Part shown: positions 7,600-16,692 of the stretch, piece by piece
How positions within the stretch are numbered: position 1 is the first letter of the stretch
Layout of the letters: each line of letters starts with the position of its first letter
Source: Aminipila sp047974845
GTDB taxonomy: Bacteria > Bacillota > Clostridia > Peptostreptococcales > Anaerovoracaceae
DNA: 64,000 bases
NCBI GenBank assembly: GCA_047974845.1
Contig: JBKECQ010000046.1
Span: forward strand, 24,849-88,848
Reading direction: 5' to 3'
Program-made: the position numbers and the translations under genes
The notes under the pieces: generated by a model
Database searches by the model: none
The model's input: only the letters and a program-made list of their open reading frames with translations
Told to the model about the DNA's origin: nothing

Positions 7600-8658
7600 A
7601 TGGAAAATGTAAAAGTAATTATCTGGGGTCTTGGTGCTATGGGCGGCGGTATGGCTGACATGCTTTTAAAGAAAAAGGGCGTTGACATTGTTGGTGCTGT
7701 AGGTAGAGGCGAAAAAATAGGCAAATCAATGTTCGATTACATAAAGACTGAAAAAGGCGACAGACCTGACGTTATTATCGGTTCTCCTGAAGATGTTATC
7801 AAAAAGGGTGCTGCTGACGTAGTTCTTTGCTGTACAGATTCATTTACAAAAAAAGCATTTGACAGACTTAAATTTGTTCTTGAACAGGGTGTAAACGTTG
7901 TTTCTTCAGCAGAAGAAATGGCATATCCAATGGCACAGGAACCAGAATTAGCTAAGCAGCTTGATGAAATTGCAAAGGCTAATGGCGTATCAATCATTGG
8001 TACTGGTATCAATCCTGGTCTTATCATGGACTTATTAGTAGTAACTATGACTGGTTGTTGCGAAGAAGTTGAACATATCGTTTCAAGAAGAGTAAACAGC
8101 TTATCTCCTTTCGGACCTGCAGTAATGGAAGAGCAGGGTATTGGTATCACTAAGGAAGAATTTGAAGAGGGCGTTAAGACTGGTAAACTTTCAGGACACG
8201 TTGGTTTCCACGAATCAATTAGAATGATTGGCGATGCTATTGGTTGGAATGTTGAAAAAATCACTCAGTCAATGGAACCTATCATGACAGACGTAGATAG
8301 AAAATCACCTTATGGATTTGCTAAGGCTGGCAACGCTGCCGGTTGTGCAATGAAGGGATTCGGATATGTTGACGGAGAATTAAAGATTGAAATGGATCAC
8401 CCTCAGCAGATTGAACCTGAACAGGTTGGCGTTCAGACTGGTGACTATGTAATCATCAAGGGAACTCCAAACATCAACATGGTTAACTCACCAGAAGTAC
8501 CGGGAGGTATTGGAACAATCGCTATGTGCGTAAATATGATTCCTCATATCATTAATGCTAGACCGGGTCTACACACAATGATCGACCTTCCAGTTCCTAG
8601 AGTAATCATGGGAGACATGAGAGATCTTATTAGCCCAGAAGCTAAGATTGTAAAATAA
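7600..8658 (+). CDS. ord: 2,4-diaminopentanoate dehydrogenase
   Basis: A 352-residue NAD(P)-dependent dehydrogenase with an N-terminal Rossmann fold (VIIWGLGAMGGGMADML, residues 4-22), of the diaminopentanoate dehydrogenase family related to dihydrodipicolinate reductase. It oxidatively deaminates (2R,4S)-2,4-diaminopentanoate, the OraSE product, to 2-amino-4-oxopentanoate with release of ammonia. A later conserved patch, NGVSIIGTGINPGLIMDLLV, fits the family. It is the first gene of the ornithine operon, with start context AAAAGGAGAG about 9 bp before the ATG. The assignment rests on sequence and on the unbroken set of ornithine genes downstream. Its codon use leans toward highly expressed genes compared with flanking regions, in keeping with a major energy pathway. 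Confidence 0.93.
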   Translation: MENVKVIIWGLGAMGGGMADMLLKKKGVDIVGAVGRGEKIGKSMFDYIKTEKGDRPDVIIGSPEDVIKKGAADVVLCCTDSFTKKAFDRLKFVLEQGVNVVSSAEEMAYPMAQEPELAKQLDEIAKANGVSIIGTGINPGLIMDLLVVTMTGCCEEVEHIVSRRVNSLSPFGPAVMEEQGIGITKEEFEEGVKTGKLSGHVGFHESIRMIGDAIGWNVEKITQSMEPIMTDVDRKSPYGFAKAGNAAGCAMKGFGYVDGELKIEMDHPQQIEPEQVGVQTGDYVIIKGTPNINMVNSPEVPGGIGTIAMCVNMIPHIINARPGLHTMIDLPVPRVIMGDMRDLISPEAKIVK

Positions 8659-8768
8659 TTGATTTTAATATTTTTAAGTTAAACTTTTAAATAGTCTGAG
8701 ACGAAAAAATTGAATTGAAACAAATTGAAAAACTTTGAAAAATAATTGAAATTAAAATTTAAGATTAT

Positions 8769-8797
8769 GGACACTCCTGTTTATTGCAAGGGTGTCC
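8769..8797 (+). other. Intercistronic stem-loop between ord and ortA
   Basis: GGACACTC and GGGTGTCC form an 8-bp stem with one G-U pair and a 13-nt loop, 27 bp before the ortA ATG and with no T-run. It is more likely an mRNA stability or processing element than a terminator. Confidence 0.45.
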
Positions 8798-8823
8798 TAT
8801 ACAATCTAAAAAGGAGAATAAAA

Positions 8824-9123
8824 ATGGTTAATAAAGGCGAATGGGTTAGAATCCACGCAACTGTGCTTGAAGCTGCAGAAAGAACTGCAAAACTTCCTGA
8901 AGATACACAAGCGTGCCCACTTGAAATGTGGACAAAAGGCTTTTTACAAGAGGATGCAGAAATAGGTGATGTAGTAACAATTAAGACTGCATCAAATCGT
9001 ATTGAAAAAGGAACTCTTTTAGAAGTAAATCCTTGTTGGACACATAGCTATGGTAAGTTCATCCCTGAACTAGTTCAAATAGATATGCAATTAAGAGAAA
9101 TTATGTTCGGAGGTGACAAGTAA
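8824..9123 (+). CDS. ortA: 2-amino-4-oxopentanoate thiolase, alpha subunit
   Basis: A 99-residue small subunit; residues 4-14 read KGEWVRIHATV. With OrtB it cleaves 2-amino-4-oxopentanoate with CoA into acetyl-CoA and alanine, the energy-conserving step of ornithine fermentation. The start is ATG 8824, behind an AAAAAGGAGAA site; a longer frame from a TTG at 8746 has no ribosome site and runs through the stem-loop. The stop overlaps the ortB start by one base, suggesting translational coupling and balanced subunits. Identification rests on size, position between ord and ortB, and similarity to the OrtA family. Confidence 0.9.
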   Translation: MVNKGEWVRIHATVLEAAERTAKLPEDTQACPLEMWTKGFLQEDAEIGDVVTIKTASNRIEKGTLLEVNPCWTHSYGKFIPELVQIDMQLREIMFGGDK

Positions 9124-10529
9124 TGGCATTAGCAAAAGATTATGATTCCGTTATGGGAAGATCAAATGACATAATGAAAGAAGCTTTAGGTCTAGACTAT
9201 GCTGAGTTTGAATCCGGTTCAATCGCATTTGATTATGAAAAATTAATGAAATCAACAGGATATACACTTGATGAAGTAAACAGAATTCAGTCAAGAACCG
9301 GAGTAGGAAACACTCCACTTTTAGAACTTAGAAACTTAACTGAGCTTGCAAGAAAGTATGCTAAACCGGGATATGGCGCTAGAATTTTTGCAAAGGATGA
9401 AGCTGCAAATGCATCAGGAAGCTTTAAAGATAGAAGAGCGGCTTGTGCAGTAGCTCATGCGAAAAAACTTGGTTACAAAGGTGTAATTGCTGCAACTTCA
9501 GGAAACTATGGTGCGGCAGTTGCTTCACAGGCAGCTATGCAGGGTCTTGAATGTGTAATCGTTCAGGAGTGTTTTGACTCAAGAGGTATTGGTCAGCCTG
9601 AAATTATAGAAAAAGCAAGAAAGTGTGAAGCTTTAGGAGCAGAAGTTGTTCAGCTTACAGTTGGACCTGAACTTTTCTACACTTTCCTTTCAATATTAGA
9701 AGATAGAGGATACTTCAATGCTTCTTTATACTCACCGTTTGGTATCGCCGGTGTAGAAACACTTGGATACGAAATCGCTATACAGTGTAGAGAACTTCTT
9801 GGTAAGGACCCTGATATGGTAGTATGCACAAACGCCGGTGGCGGAATGGTTACAGGTACTGCTAGAGGATTAAGCAAAGCAGGAGCAAAGGATACTGAAA
9901 TAGTTGCTGCTTCCATTAACCTAACAGGTCTACATATGGCTTCAGATAAGCAGTTTAACATGAAATCATGCACAACAGGACATACAGGCTTTGGTGTACC
10001 TTATGCAACTGATCCTGACCATTCAGATGTTCCAAGAAGTGCGGCTAGACCTCTTCGTTACATGGATCGTTATGTAACAGTATCTCAGGGCGAAGTTATG
10101 TACATGACAGAAGCTTTAGCTAACCTTGAAGGTATTGAAAGAGGACCTGCAGGAAATACTTCTCTTGCTGCAGCTTTCTCTCTTGCACAGGATCTTCCTC
10201 AGGATGCAATTCTTGTTGTAAGTGAAACAGAATACACTGGAGCAGGAAAGCACGTTCAGCCACAGCTTGCATTTGCAAGAGAAAATGGTGTAGAAGTTCG
10301 CTTTGGAGATCCGAAAGAGGAAGTTCCGGGAGTAAGCGTTGTTCTTCCTAAGGATCCAAGCTACTTTAAATATGTAGAAGCAGATATCAACAGATTCAGA
10401 ACATCTTTAATTAAGAAAGCTTGTAAGGGCAGTGACTTAAATAACATTTCTGATGTAGACATTGAGTTCCTTGCAATAGAAACTAAAACAGACGCTGAAT
10501 TTGTTAAAAATGTTATTGCAAACCTATAG
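9123..10529 (+). CDS. ortB: 2-amino-4-oxopentanoate thiolase, beta subunit (PLP enzyme)
   Basis: A 468-residue fold-type II PLP enzyme related to threonine synthase. The PLP Schiff-base lysine is in ASGSFKDRRA (near residue 103) and a glycine-rich phosphate-binding loop (CTNAGGGMVTG) lies near residue 240. With OrtA it forms the unusual PLP-dependent thiolase that yields acetyl-CoA and alanine from 2-amino-4-oxopentanoate. Its ATG overlaps the ortA stop by one base and has GGAGGTGA upstream within ortA. It is followed 54 bp later by oraS. Confidence 0.94.
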   Translation: MALAKDYDSVMGRSNDIMKEALGLDYAEFESGSIAFDYEKLMKSTGYTLDEVNRIQSRTGVGNTPLLELRNLTELARKYAKPGYGARIFAKDEAANASGSFKDRRAACAVAHAKKLGYKGVIAATSGNYGAAVASQAAMQGLECVIVQECFDSRGIGQPEIIEKARKCEALGAEVVQLTVGPELFYTFLSILEDRGYFNASLYSPFGIAGVETLGYEIAIQCRELLGKDPDMVVCTNAGGGMVTGTARGLSKAGAKDTEIVAASINLTGLHMASDKQFNMKSCTTGHTGFGVPYATDPDHSDVPRSAARPLRYMDRYVTVSQGEVMYMTEALANLEGIERGPAGNTSLAAAFSLAQDLPQDAILVVSETEYTGAGKHVQPQLAFARENGVEVRFGDPKEEVPGVSVVLPKDPSYFKYVEADINRFRTSLIKKACKGSDLNNISDVDIEFLAIETKTDAEFVKNVIANL

Positions 10530-10583
10530 TATATTTAGTCATTTTAGAGTAAAAAAATATTATAGTATATAAAGGAGATTCAT

Positions 10584-10949
10584 ATGAAATCAGGAATGAG
10601 AAGAGAAGATGATTTTGAAGTAAGACGTAAGCATATTGCAAACCTTACTGATGAGGAACTTTATGCAAAATTCTGGGAATTAACAGAACAGGTTGTATCA
10701 CCACTGCTTGAACTTGGAAGAAAAAATACCTCCCCATCTGTTGAAAGATCTGTTCTTTTAAGAATGGGAATTTCATCTCTGGAAACAAAGCCTATCGTAG
10801 AGGGCTGCATGGATAGAGGCCTTATGGGCAAAGGCGCAGGACACGTTGTATATAAATTAGCTAACGCAAAAAACATCTCAATCAAAGAAGCAGGCACTAT
10901 GCTTGCTGAAGGTAAAGCTTGGGATGAAGCTGTGGCTTTGTTTAAATAA
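10584..10949 (+). CDS. oraS: D-ornithine 4,5-aminomutase, S (alpha) subunit
   Basis: A 121-residue small subunit. OraS supports the large OraE subunit in the adenosylcobalamin- and PLP-dependent 1,2-amino shift that converts D-ornithine to 2,4-diaminopentanoate. The sequence is largely helical and charged (DDFEVRRKHIANLTDEELYAKFWELTEQ) and ends in EGKAWDEAVALFK. An AAAGGAGATT site supports the start. oraE follows after 14 bp, behind a GGGGGGACG site. Confidence 0.93.
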   Translation: MKSGMRREDDFEVRRKHIANLTDEELYAKFWELTEQVVSPLLELGRKNTSPSVERSVLLRMGISSLETKPIVEGCMDRGLMGKGAGHVVYKLANAKNISIKEAGTMLAEGKAWDEAVALFK

Positions 10950-10963
10950 GGGGGGACGAAAAG

Positions 10964-13162
10964 ATGACAGAATTAAAACATAATGAAAAATTAGATATTG
11001 AAAACATCTTGAAGGACCTTGAAAATTATGCACCGAGAAGAAAAGGTTGGGTATGGAGAAAGCCGGCTCCAGGACTTAAGATGGGACCGTTTGAGTACAG
11101 AGACGCTTCTGTTCCAATGGAAAACGGTGTACCTCTTCCACCAGCAAAATACTTTGAAAATATAGACCCACAGCCAATGCCAACAATTACTACTGAAATC
11201 GCATCAGGTAGATTTGAAGACGATATCAGAAGAATGAGAATGGCAGCATGGCATGGCGCTGACCATATAATGGTTATCAGAACTGCCGGTCAGTCACACA
11301 TGGATGGTCTTATTGAAGGTACTCCACAGGGTATTGGTGGTGTTCCAATTTCAAGAAAGCAAGTAAGAGCACAGAGAAAGGCTCTTGACATCATTGAGGA
11401 TGAAGTAGGTAGACCAATTAACTACCATTCATACGTATCTGGTGTTGCAGGTCCTGACGTAGCTGTAATGTTTGCTGAAGAAGGTATCAATGGTGCTCAC
11501 CAGGACCCTCAGTATAACGTACTTTACAGAAATATTAACTGTGTAAGATCATTCGTAGATGCTTGTGAATCAAAGAAAATATTGGCTTGGGCTGATATTG
11601 CACAGATTGACGGTGCTCACAATGCTAACGCAACAGCAAGAGAAGCATGGAAGGTAATGCCTGAACTTATCGTTCAGCACGCTATCAACTCATTATTCTC
11701 AGAAAAAGTTGGTATTAAGCCTGAAAATATTTGCTTATCAACTGTACCGCCAACAGCAACTCCTGCTCCTTGTGTATACATGGATTTACCTTATGCGGTA
11801 GCATTAAGAGATTTCCTAAAGAATTACAAGATGAGAGCTCAGATGAACACAAAGTACATCGACTCTTCAGCTAGAGAAGCAACTGTTACTCACGTTTTAA
11901 ATATGCTTATTTCAAAGCTAACAAGAGCAGACATTCAGTCAACAATTACTCCGGATGAAGGAAGAAACGTTCCTTGGCATATCTATAACATCGAAGCTTG
12001 TGACACTGCAAAGCAGACACTAATTGGCTTAGATGGTCTAATGGACTTAGTTGAACTTAAGAAAGATGGTCCATTAAGAGACAATGCAAGAGAAATTAAG
12101 GAAAGAGCTTGCTTATTTATGGAAGAAATTGTTGAAGTAGGCGGATACTTCAACGCTGTAGAAAAGGGCTTCTTTGTTGACTCAGCTATGTACCCTGCTA
12201 GAAACGGAGACGGTATTGCCAGAAAAATCGAAGGCGGTATCGGATACGGATACATATATGAAAGAGATGAAGATTACATGGCACCGGTAACTGCTCACTT
12301 TGGTTATAACAATGTAGCGCAGTATGGTGGAAACCCTGAAAATCCATCAGAATTAATTGGTGGTTGTACATTTGAAGACAGAAGCAAGATTGTTTATATA
12401 GACGAACTTGACGAAGATAATGTAAACAACAGAATGGCAGAAACTGCAAAATACAGAAACAGTTCAATTGTTAAACCAGAAATGGAATGGCTTGCAGATG
12501 GTACAGTTATGCTTACTATGTGCATTCCTACTAACAAGAGAACAGCAGAAGTTGTTGCAGTTGAAATCGGTAAAAAACTAGGTCTAGTTGAACCGGAAGT
12601 AATTTCTAGAGAAGTTCTTCAGGAGGCTGAAGGCACAAGAATTGAAATGAAGGGTAAAGTAGACTTTGATATCGACGTTGCTGAACTTGTTATCCCACCT
12701 GAACCACACTACTTAAGCGATGCTGAAATCAGAGAAGATATTCAGGAACATCCACTAAAGGTAGTTTGCGGTACAGTTGGAGAGGACGAACACTCTGTAG
12801 GTCTTCGTGAAATCATTGACATTAAACACGGCGGTATCGAAAAGTGGGGCATTGAAGTAGAATACCTAGGAACATCAGTTCCTGTAGAAAAACTTGTAGA
12901 CGCTGCAATCGAAATGAACGCTGAAGCAATTCTTGCATCAACAATTATTTCTCACGATAACATTCACTATAAGAACATGAAGAGAATTCATGAACTTGCA
13001 GTTGAAAAGGGTATCAGAGATAAGATTATCATAGTTGCAGGCGGTACTCAGGTAATTCCTGAAGAAGCTATTAAGACTGGTATTGATGCGGGATTCGGAA
13101 GAAACTCTCACGGAATCGACGTTGCTTCATTCTTAATTGAAGAAAGACAGAGAAGAAGATAG
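10964..13162 (+). CDS. oraE: D-ornithine 4,5-aminomutase, E (beta) subunit
   Basis: A 732-residue large subunit carrying both cofactors. The N-terminal two-thirds forms the PLP-binding barrel. The C-terminal Rossmann domain holds the B12 motif DEHSVG (D-x-H-x-x-G, His near residue 610), and 11 residues later the Lys of DIKHGG (near 621). In the characterised enzyme the B12-ligand His and the PLP Lys are likewise 11 apart (His618/Lys629), a strong match. The radical isomerisation moves the amino group of D-ornithine from C5 to C4. Such mutases inactivate during turnover, consistent with the reactivase-like glmL two genes downstream. Confidence 0.97.
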   Translation: MTELKHNEKLDIENILKDLENYAPRRKGWVWRKPAPGLKMGPFEYRDASVPMENGVPLPPAKYFENIDPQPMPTITTEIASGRFEDDIRRMRMAAWHGADHIMVIRTAGQSHMDGLIEGTPQGIGGVPISRKQVRAQRKALDIIEDEVGRPINYHSYVSGVAGPDVAVMFAEEGINGAHQDPQYNVLYRNINCVRSFVDACESKKILAWADIAQIDGAHNANATAREAWKVMPELIVQHAINSLFSEKVGIKPENICLSTVPPTATPAPCVYMDLPYAVALRDFLKNYKMRAQMNTKYIDSSAREATVTHVLNMLISKLTRADIQSTITPDEGRNVPWHIYNIEACDTAKQTLIGLDGLMDLVELKKDGPLRDNAREIKERACLFMEEIVEVGGYFNAVEKGFFVDSAMYPARNGDGIARKIEGGIGYGYIYERDEDYMAPVTAHFGYNNVAQYGGNPENPSELIGGCTFEDRSKIVYIDELDEDNVNNRMAETAKYRNSSIVKPEMEWLADGTVMLTMCIPTNKRTAEVVAVEIGKKLGLVEPEVISREVLQEAEGTRIEMKGKVDFDIDVAELVIPPEPHYLSDAEIREDIQEHPLKVVCGTVGEDEHSVGLREIIDIKHGGIEKWGIEVEYLGTSVPVEKLVDAAIEMNAEAILASTIISHDNIHYKNMKRIHELAVEKGIRDKIIIVAGGTQVIPEEAIKTGIDAGFGRNSHGIDVASFLIEERQRRR

Positions 13163-13193
13163 TAGTTTTGCTGATTTAATATAAGCCAAATAT

Positions 13194-13219
13194 GGGGCGG
13201 GCTATTTATAGTCCGCCCC
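13194..13219 (+). other. GC-rich stem-loop after oraE
   Basis: GGGGCGGGCTA and TAGTCCGCCCC form an 11-bp stem (one G-T pair) with loop TTTA, followed by TATTTTAAATA. This may be a weak or read-through terminator that lowers expression of the accessory genes GNAT, glmL and orr relative to oraE. Confidence 0.6.
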
Positions 13220-13260
13220 TATTTTAAATATTTTGCTCAATGGCCGAATGGAGGCAAGGT

Positions 13261-13767
13261 ATGATTCTTGAAACAGAAAGAATGAGTATTGTAGAAGCTA
13301 CAGAATATGATATTGATATGATTATAGAGCTTGAAAGTCATAAGGATAACAGAGATTATTTGTGGATTGGCAGTAGGGAGGAGCATCTAAATGAAATTTT
13401 AGATCCCAAACATTTATTGCTGGTATTTAAAAAATTACACGGTGGTATGATAATAGGATATGCTTTAATTAGGATAGACTATAAATCAGAAATATTTGAG
13501 CTTAGGAGGATAGCCATATCAGAAAAGTCTAAGGGCTATGGAAAAGAAGCAATGGAGGCTCTTTTAAAATACGCCTTTGAACAAATGAATATAAACCGAT
13601 TTTGGCTTGATGTTTATCCTGATAACTTTATAGGTATAAAGTTATATGAGGGTCTAGGAATGCACTGTGACGGAACCTTAAGACAAAACTATAAATCAGA
13701 ACGAGGATATTTGGATCAAATCATTTATTCTATGCTGAAAGAGGAATACAAAAGGAGAGCAATATGA
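13261..13767 (+). CDS. GNAT-family N-acetyltransferase
   Basis: A 168-residue acetyltransferase of the RimI/RimJ-like class. The acetyl-CoA loop reads RRIAISEKSKGYGKEAM (R-x-x-G-x-G/A type, about residues 82-98), followed by LLKYAFEQMNINRFWLDVYPDN and a C-terminal IKLYEGLGMHCDGTLRQ strand. The start is ATG 13261, with GGAGG five bases upstream; the in-frame ATG at 13240 lacks a site. The last four bases overlap the glmL start (ATGA), so the two are co-translated. It is not part of the known pathway. It might acetylate ornithine, diaminopentanoate or a protein of the pathway (speculation). Confidence 0.85.
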   Translation: MILETERMSIVEATEYDIDMIIELESHKDNRDYLWIGSREEHLNEILDPKHLLLVFKKLHGGMIIGYALIRIDYKSEIFELRRIAISEKSKGYGKEAMEALLKYAFEQMNINRFWLDVYPDNFIGIKLYEGLGMHCDGTLRQNYKSERGYLDQIIYSMLKEEYKRRAI

Positions 13768-15431
13768 AAGTAGACATTTTAGTAGCTGAAATAGGCTCAA
13801 CCACAACCGTAGTAAATGCTTTTACGGGTATAAAAACTGAAAACCCAATATTTTGGGCACAAGGGCAAGCACCAACATCTGTAGTTGATGGTGATGTAAG
13901 AATAGGGCTTCAAGGGGCTATAGATGACCTTTGTAAAAAGAAAAACATAGAGAACCTGGAGTATGATGAAATGCTTGCAACTTCATCTGCGGCAGGTGGA
14001 TTAAAGATGACAGTTCACGGGTTAGTATACGATATGACTGCAAAAGCTGCAAAAGAAGCAGCATTAGGTGCAGGTGGAATCATACACTATGTAACAGCAG
14101 GAAAACTTCGTAGAACTGACCTTGCAAAGATAAAAGAAATAAAGCCTAATCTTATTTTAATTGCTGGTGGAGTAGACTTTGGAGAACGTGACACAGCTAT
14201 TTACAATGCAGAATTAATAAGAAGTATGGGAATAAAAACCCCGGTGATTTATGCAGGAAACTGTGAAAATCAAGAAGAAATGAAACTGATCTTTGACGAA
14301 GAAAGTGGTATGAAACTTTATAACGTTGAAAATGTATACCCTAAGATAGATGACCTAAATGTAGAACCATGCAGAAAGGTTATACAGGATGCATTTGAGG
14401 ATCATATTATACATGCACCCGGTATGGAACACGTAAGGGATATGGTAAACGGCCCTATTATACCAACACCGGGAGCCGTCATGGAATGTACAAAGTTGCT
14501 AAATGAATGTATTGGCAATGTTATAGTACTGGATGTAGGTGGGGCAACCACGGATTTACATTCAGTAACAGAGGATTCGGATCAAATTGCAAGAATATTA
14601 GTAAGCCCTGAACCAATTGCCAAAAGAACAGTGGAAGGGGACTTGGGAGTTTATGTAAATAGACTGAAAGTAATTGAATCCATTGGAGAAGACAAACTTA
14701 GAGAAGAGCTGGAAGAAGAAAATATTGATTTAGATAAGGTTTTGGAAAGTTATGTAGCAATTCCTAAAACAGAGGAAGAGTTTAAGCTGGTTGAGAGGCT
14801 GACAAAGGAAGCTGTTATAAGAGCTGTTGAAAGACACGCGGGCAAGATAAGATATATCTATGGCCCTTCCGGTAGAAGTACAGTTGCTGAGGGCAAGGAC
14901 CTTACACAAGTAAAATATATTGTGGGTACAGGAGGTGCTTTAACCAGACTGCCTCATCGCATGGAAATAATGAGAGAAATTGCTAAGCATAACGAAACCG
15001 GACTATTGCTATTCCCCGGAGAGCACGCTGAAATTCTAGTTGATAATGATTATATTATGGCTTCTTTAGGTGTTCTTTCAAAGAGATATAAGGATGCCGC
15101 AATTAAATTATTACAAAAGAGTCTAGAATTTGAATTCCAGGAAAAGAAGCTTACGGCTACACAAAAAGCGGCGGCTTACGTGGAGGAATTGGCTAGATTA
15201 GATGCTGCGCGCAAGACAAAAGATGAGGAAAACAGAAAGCACATTGAAGAATGTGAGGCTCTGGGATACGATATGTCTGCCTACAAAGAAGAATGGAAAC
15301 CGGGAACCTATAAGGCTTCAGAGGAAGAGTTGGTAAAAAAACCAACGGAAGCATCATCCAAATCAATAGGAGATTGTGATTACAATTGTGAGCTTTGCGG
15401 CAGAATGTGCTCAAAGCGCAGAAAATGTTAA
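13764..15431 (+). CDS. glmL: GlmL/MutL-family B12-mutase accessory (reactivase-like) protein
   Basis: A 555-residue ASKHA-fold ATPase-like protein of the GlmL (MutL) family. It has ADIGSTTT-like VAEIGSTTTVVNAF at residues 6-19, a second phosphate loop VLDVGGATTDLHSV near 255, and KYIVGTGGALTRLPHR near 390. GlmL accompanies glutamate mutase; in ornithine clusters the homologue is thought to reactivate ornithine aminomutase after loss of cofactor. The C-terminal 90 or so residues are charged, and the end carries five cysteines (GDCDYNCELCGRMCSKRRKC), a possible metal-binding tail. It starts inside the GNAT stop (4-bp overlap); orr follows after 54 bp. Role inferred from family and context. Confidence 0.88.
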   Translation: MKVDILVAEIGSTTTVVNAFTGIKTENPIFWAQGQAPTSVVDGDVRIGLQGAIDDLCKKKNIENLEYDEMLATSSAAGGLKMTVHGLVYDMTAKAAKEAALGAGGIIHYVTAGKLRRTDLAKIKEIKPNLILIAGGVDFGERDTAIYNAELIRSMGIKTPVIYAGNCENQEEMKLIFDEESGMKLYNVENVYPKIDDLNVEPCRKVIQDAFEDHIIHAPGMEHVRDMVNGPIIPTPGAVMECTKLLNECIGNVIVLDVGGATTDLHSVTEDSDQIARILVSPEPIAKRTVEGDLGVYVNRLKVIESIGEDKLREELEEENIDLDKVLESYVAIPKTEEEFKLVERLTKEAVIRAVERHAGKIRYIYGPSGRSTVAEGKDLTQVKYIVGTGGALTRLPHRMEIMREIAKHNETGLLLFPGEHAEILVDNDYIMASLGVLSKRYKDAAIKLLQKSLEFEFQEKKLTATQKAAAYVEELARLDAARKTKDEENRKHIEECEALGYDMSAYKEEWKPGTYKASEEELVKKPTEASSKSIGDCDYNCELCGRMCSKRRKC

Positions 15432-15485
15432 GATGATAAGTTTTAATGTGTAAATATTAAAAAGATGATAAAAGGAGAAAAAAGT

Positions 15486-16571
15486 ATGTATCCTAAATTA
15501 GTAATCGACTTAAACAAACTAAGAAGCAATCTTGATGCAGTGGCAAGAATAACTAAGGAACAAGGAAAATGTTCTCTTATGATTGTCACAAAGGGTCTAT
15601 GCGCAGATAAGCAAATGGTAAAACTGGTAGCAGGCCATCCATCTGTGGATTTTGTAGCGGATTCTAGGGTAAAAAATCTTGAGCAGTATGCTAATTTCGT
15701 AAGAGGAAACGATAAATACACTGTTCTTTTAAGACTTCCCATGCACTCTGAAATTCAAGATGTTGTGAAATTTGCTGATTTAAGCTTTAACTCTGAACTT
15801 TCAACAATCAACCTTTTAAATGCGGAAGCTAAGAAACAAAAAAAGGTTCATAAAATACTTTTAATGATTGACCTAGGAGATTTGAGGGAAGGTATTTTCT
15901 ATGAGAACGAAAATGCAATTTTTGAAGCAGTAGAACAAATTCTAAAGATGAGCAATATAGAATTGTATGGTGTTGGTGTAAACCTAACTTGTTACGGTGC
16001 TATTATTCCTAAGAATGATAATCTATCTACTTTGGTAGAGGTTGCAAGAAAAATAGAAAATAAATTTAATATTAAATTAAATATGATTTCAGGAGGAAAC
16101 TCAAGTTCCATATATTTAGTTGGTAAAGGAGAACTTCCGGAGGGAATAAACAATTTAAGATTAGGTGAATCCTTCTTATTGGGTAATGATACAGCTTATG
16201 GTGAAAAGCTTGAAGGGACAACAAGTGATGCACTAACTCTTGAGGCACAAATTATAGAACTGCAAGAAAAGCCGTCGTTACCAATCGGTGAAGTTGGTGT
16301 TGATGCCTTTGGGCAAAAACCGTTTTATGAAGATAGAGGAATTATAAAGAGAGCTATTATAGCAATTGGCAAACAAGATACGGATTTAGAAAGCATGACT
16401 CCAATAGATAAAAATATTGAAATCTTGGGAGGAAGCTCTGACCATACAATACTTGATGTAACTAATTCAGACAGAGAATACAAGGTTGGTGATATCATTA
16501 GTTTTGAGCTTGGATATGGCGGTATGCTGAAAACGGCAACAAGTGCATATGTAGATAGAGATTATAAATAG
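15486..16571 (+). CDS. orr: Ornithine racemase (alanine-racemase-fold PLP enzyme)
   Basis: A 361-residue PLP enzyme of the YhfX/ornithine racemase family, with a TIM-barrel. The PLP lysine is in LMIVTKGLCAD (near residue 38), the conserved loop is IDLGDLREG (near 133), and the C-terminal domain holds EILGGSSDHTILDVT. It interconverts L- and D-ornithine, supplying the D-isomer that OraSE requires. The start is ATG 15486, behind AAAAGGAGAAAAAA. It is the last gene of the operon, closed by terminator 16629-16661. A paralogue lies at 44880-45986. Confidence 0.93.
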   Translation: MYPKLVIDLNKLRSNLDAVARITKEQGKCSLMIVTKGLCADKQMVKLVAGHPSVDFVADSRVKNLEQYANFVRGNDKYTVLLRLPMHSEIQDVVKFADLSFNSELSTINLLNAEAKKQKKVHKILLMIDLGDLREGIFYENENAIFEAVEQILKMSNIELYGVGVNLTCYGAIIPKNDNLSTLVEVARKIENKFNIKLNMISGGNSSSIYLVGKGELPEGINNLRLGESFLLGNDTAYGEKLEGTTSDALTLEAQIIELQEKPSLPIGEVGVDAFGQKPFYEDRGIIKRAIIAIGKQDTDLESMTPIDKNIEILGGSSDHTILDVTNSDREYKVGDIISFELGYGGMLKTATSAYVDRDYK

Positions 16572-16628
16572 GGAATAATATATACTTTTTAGGATTGTAT
16601 AGAAATTATAAAAAAAGAAAACAGCAAT

Positions 16629-16661
16629 AAAAATACTCCAAACAACGATTGGAGTATTTTT
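16629..16661. terminator. Bidirectional terminator between orr and the chemoreceptor
   Basis: AAAAATACTCCAA / TTGGAGTATTTTT, 13-bp perfect arms with a 7-nt loop, A-run on one side and T-run on the other, between convergent genes. Confidence 0.88.
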
Positions 16662-16692
16662 ATTATTTTTAAAATATTATTTTATAGATATA

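Noticed and set aside
11983..12467. Reverse-strand ORFs inside oraE
   Set aside because: Shadow frames of a highly conserved gene, without ribosome sites.
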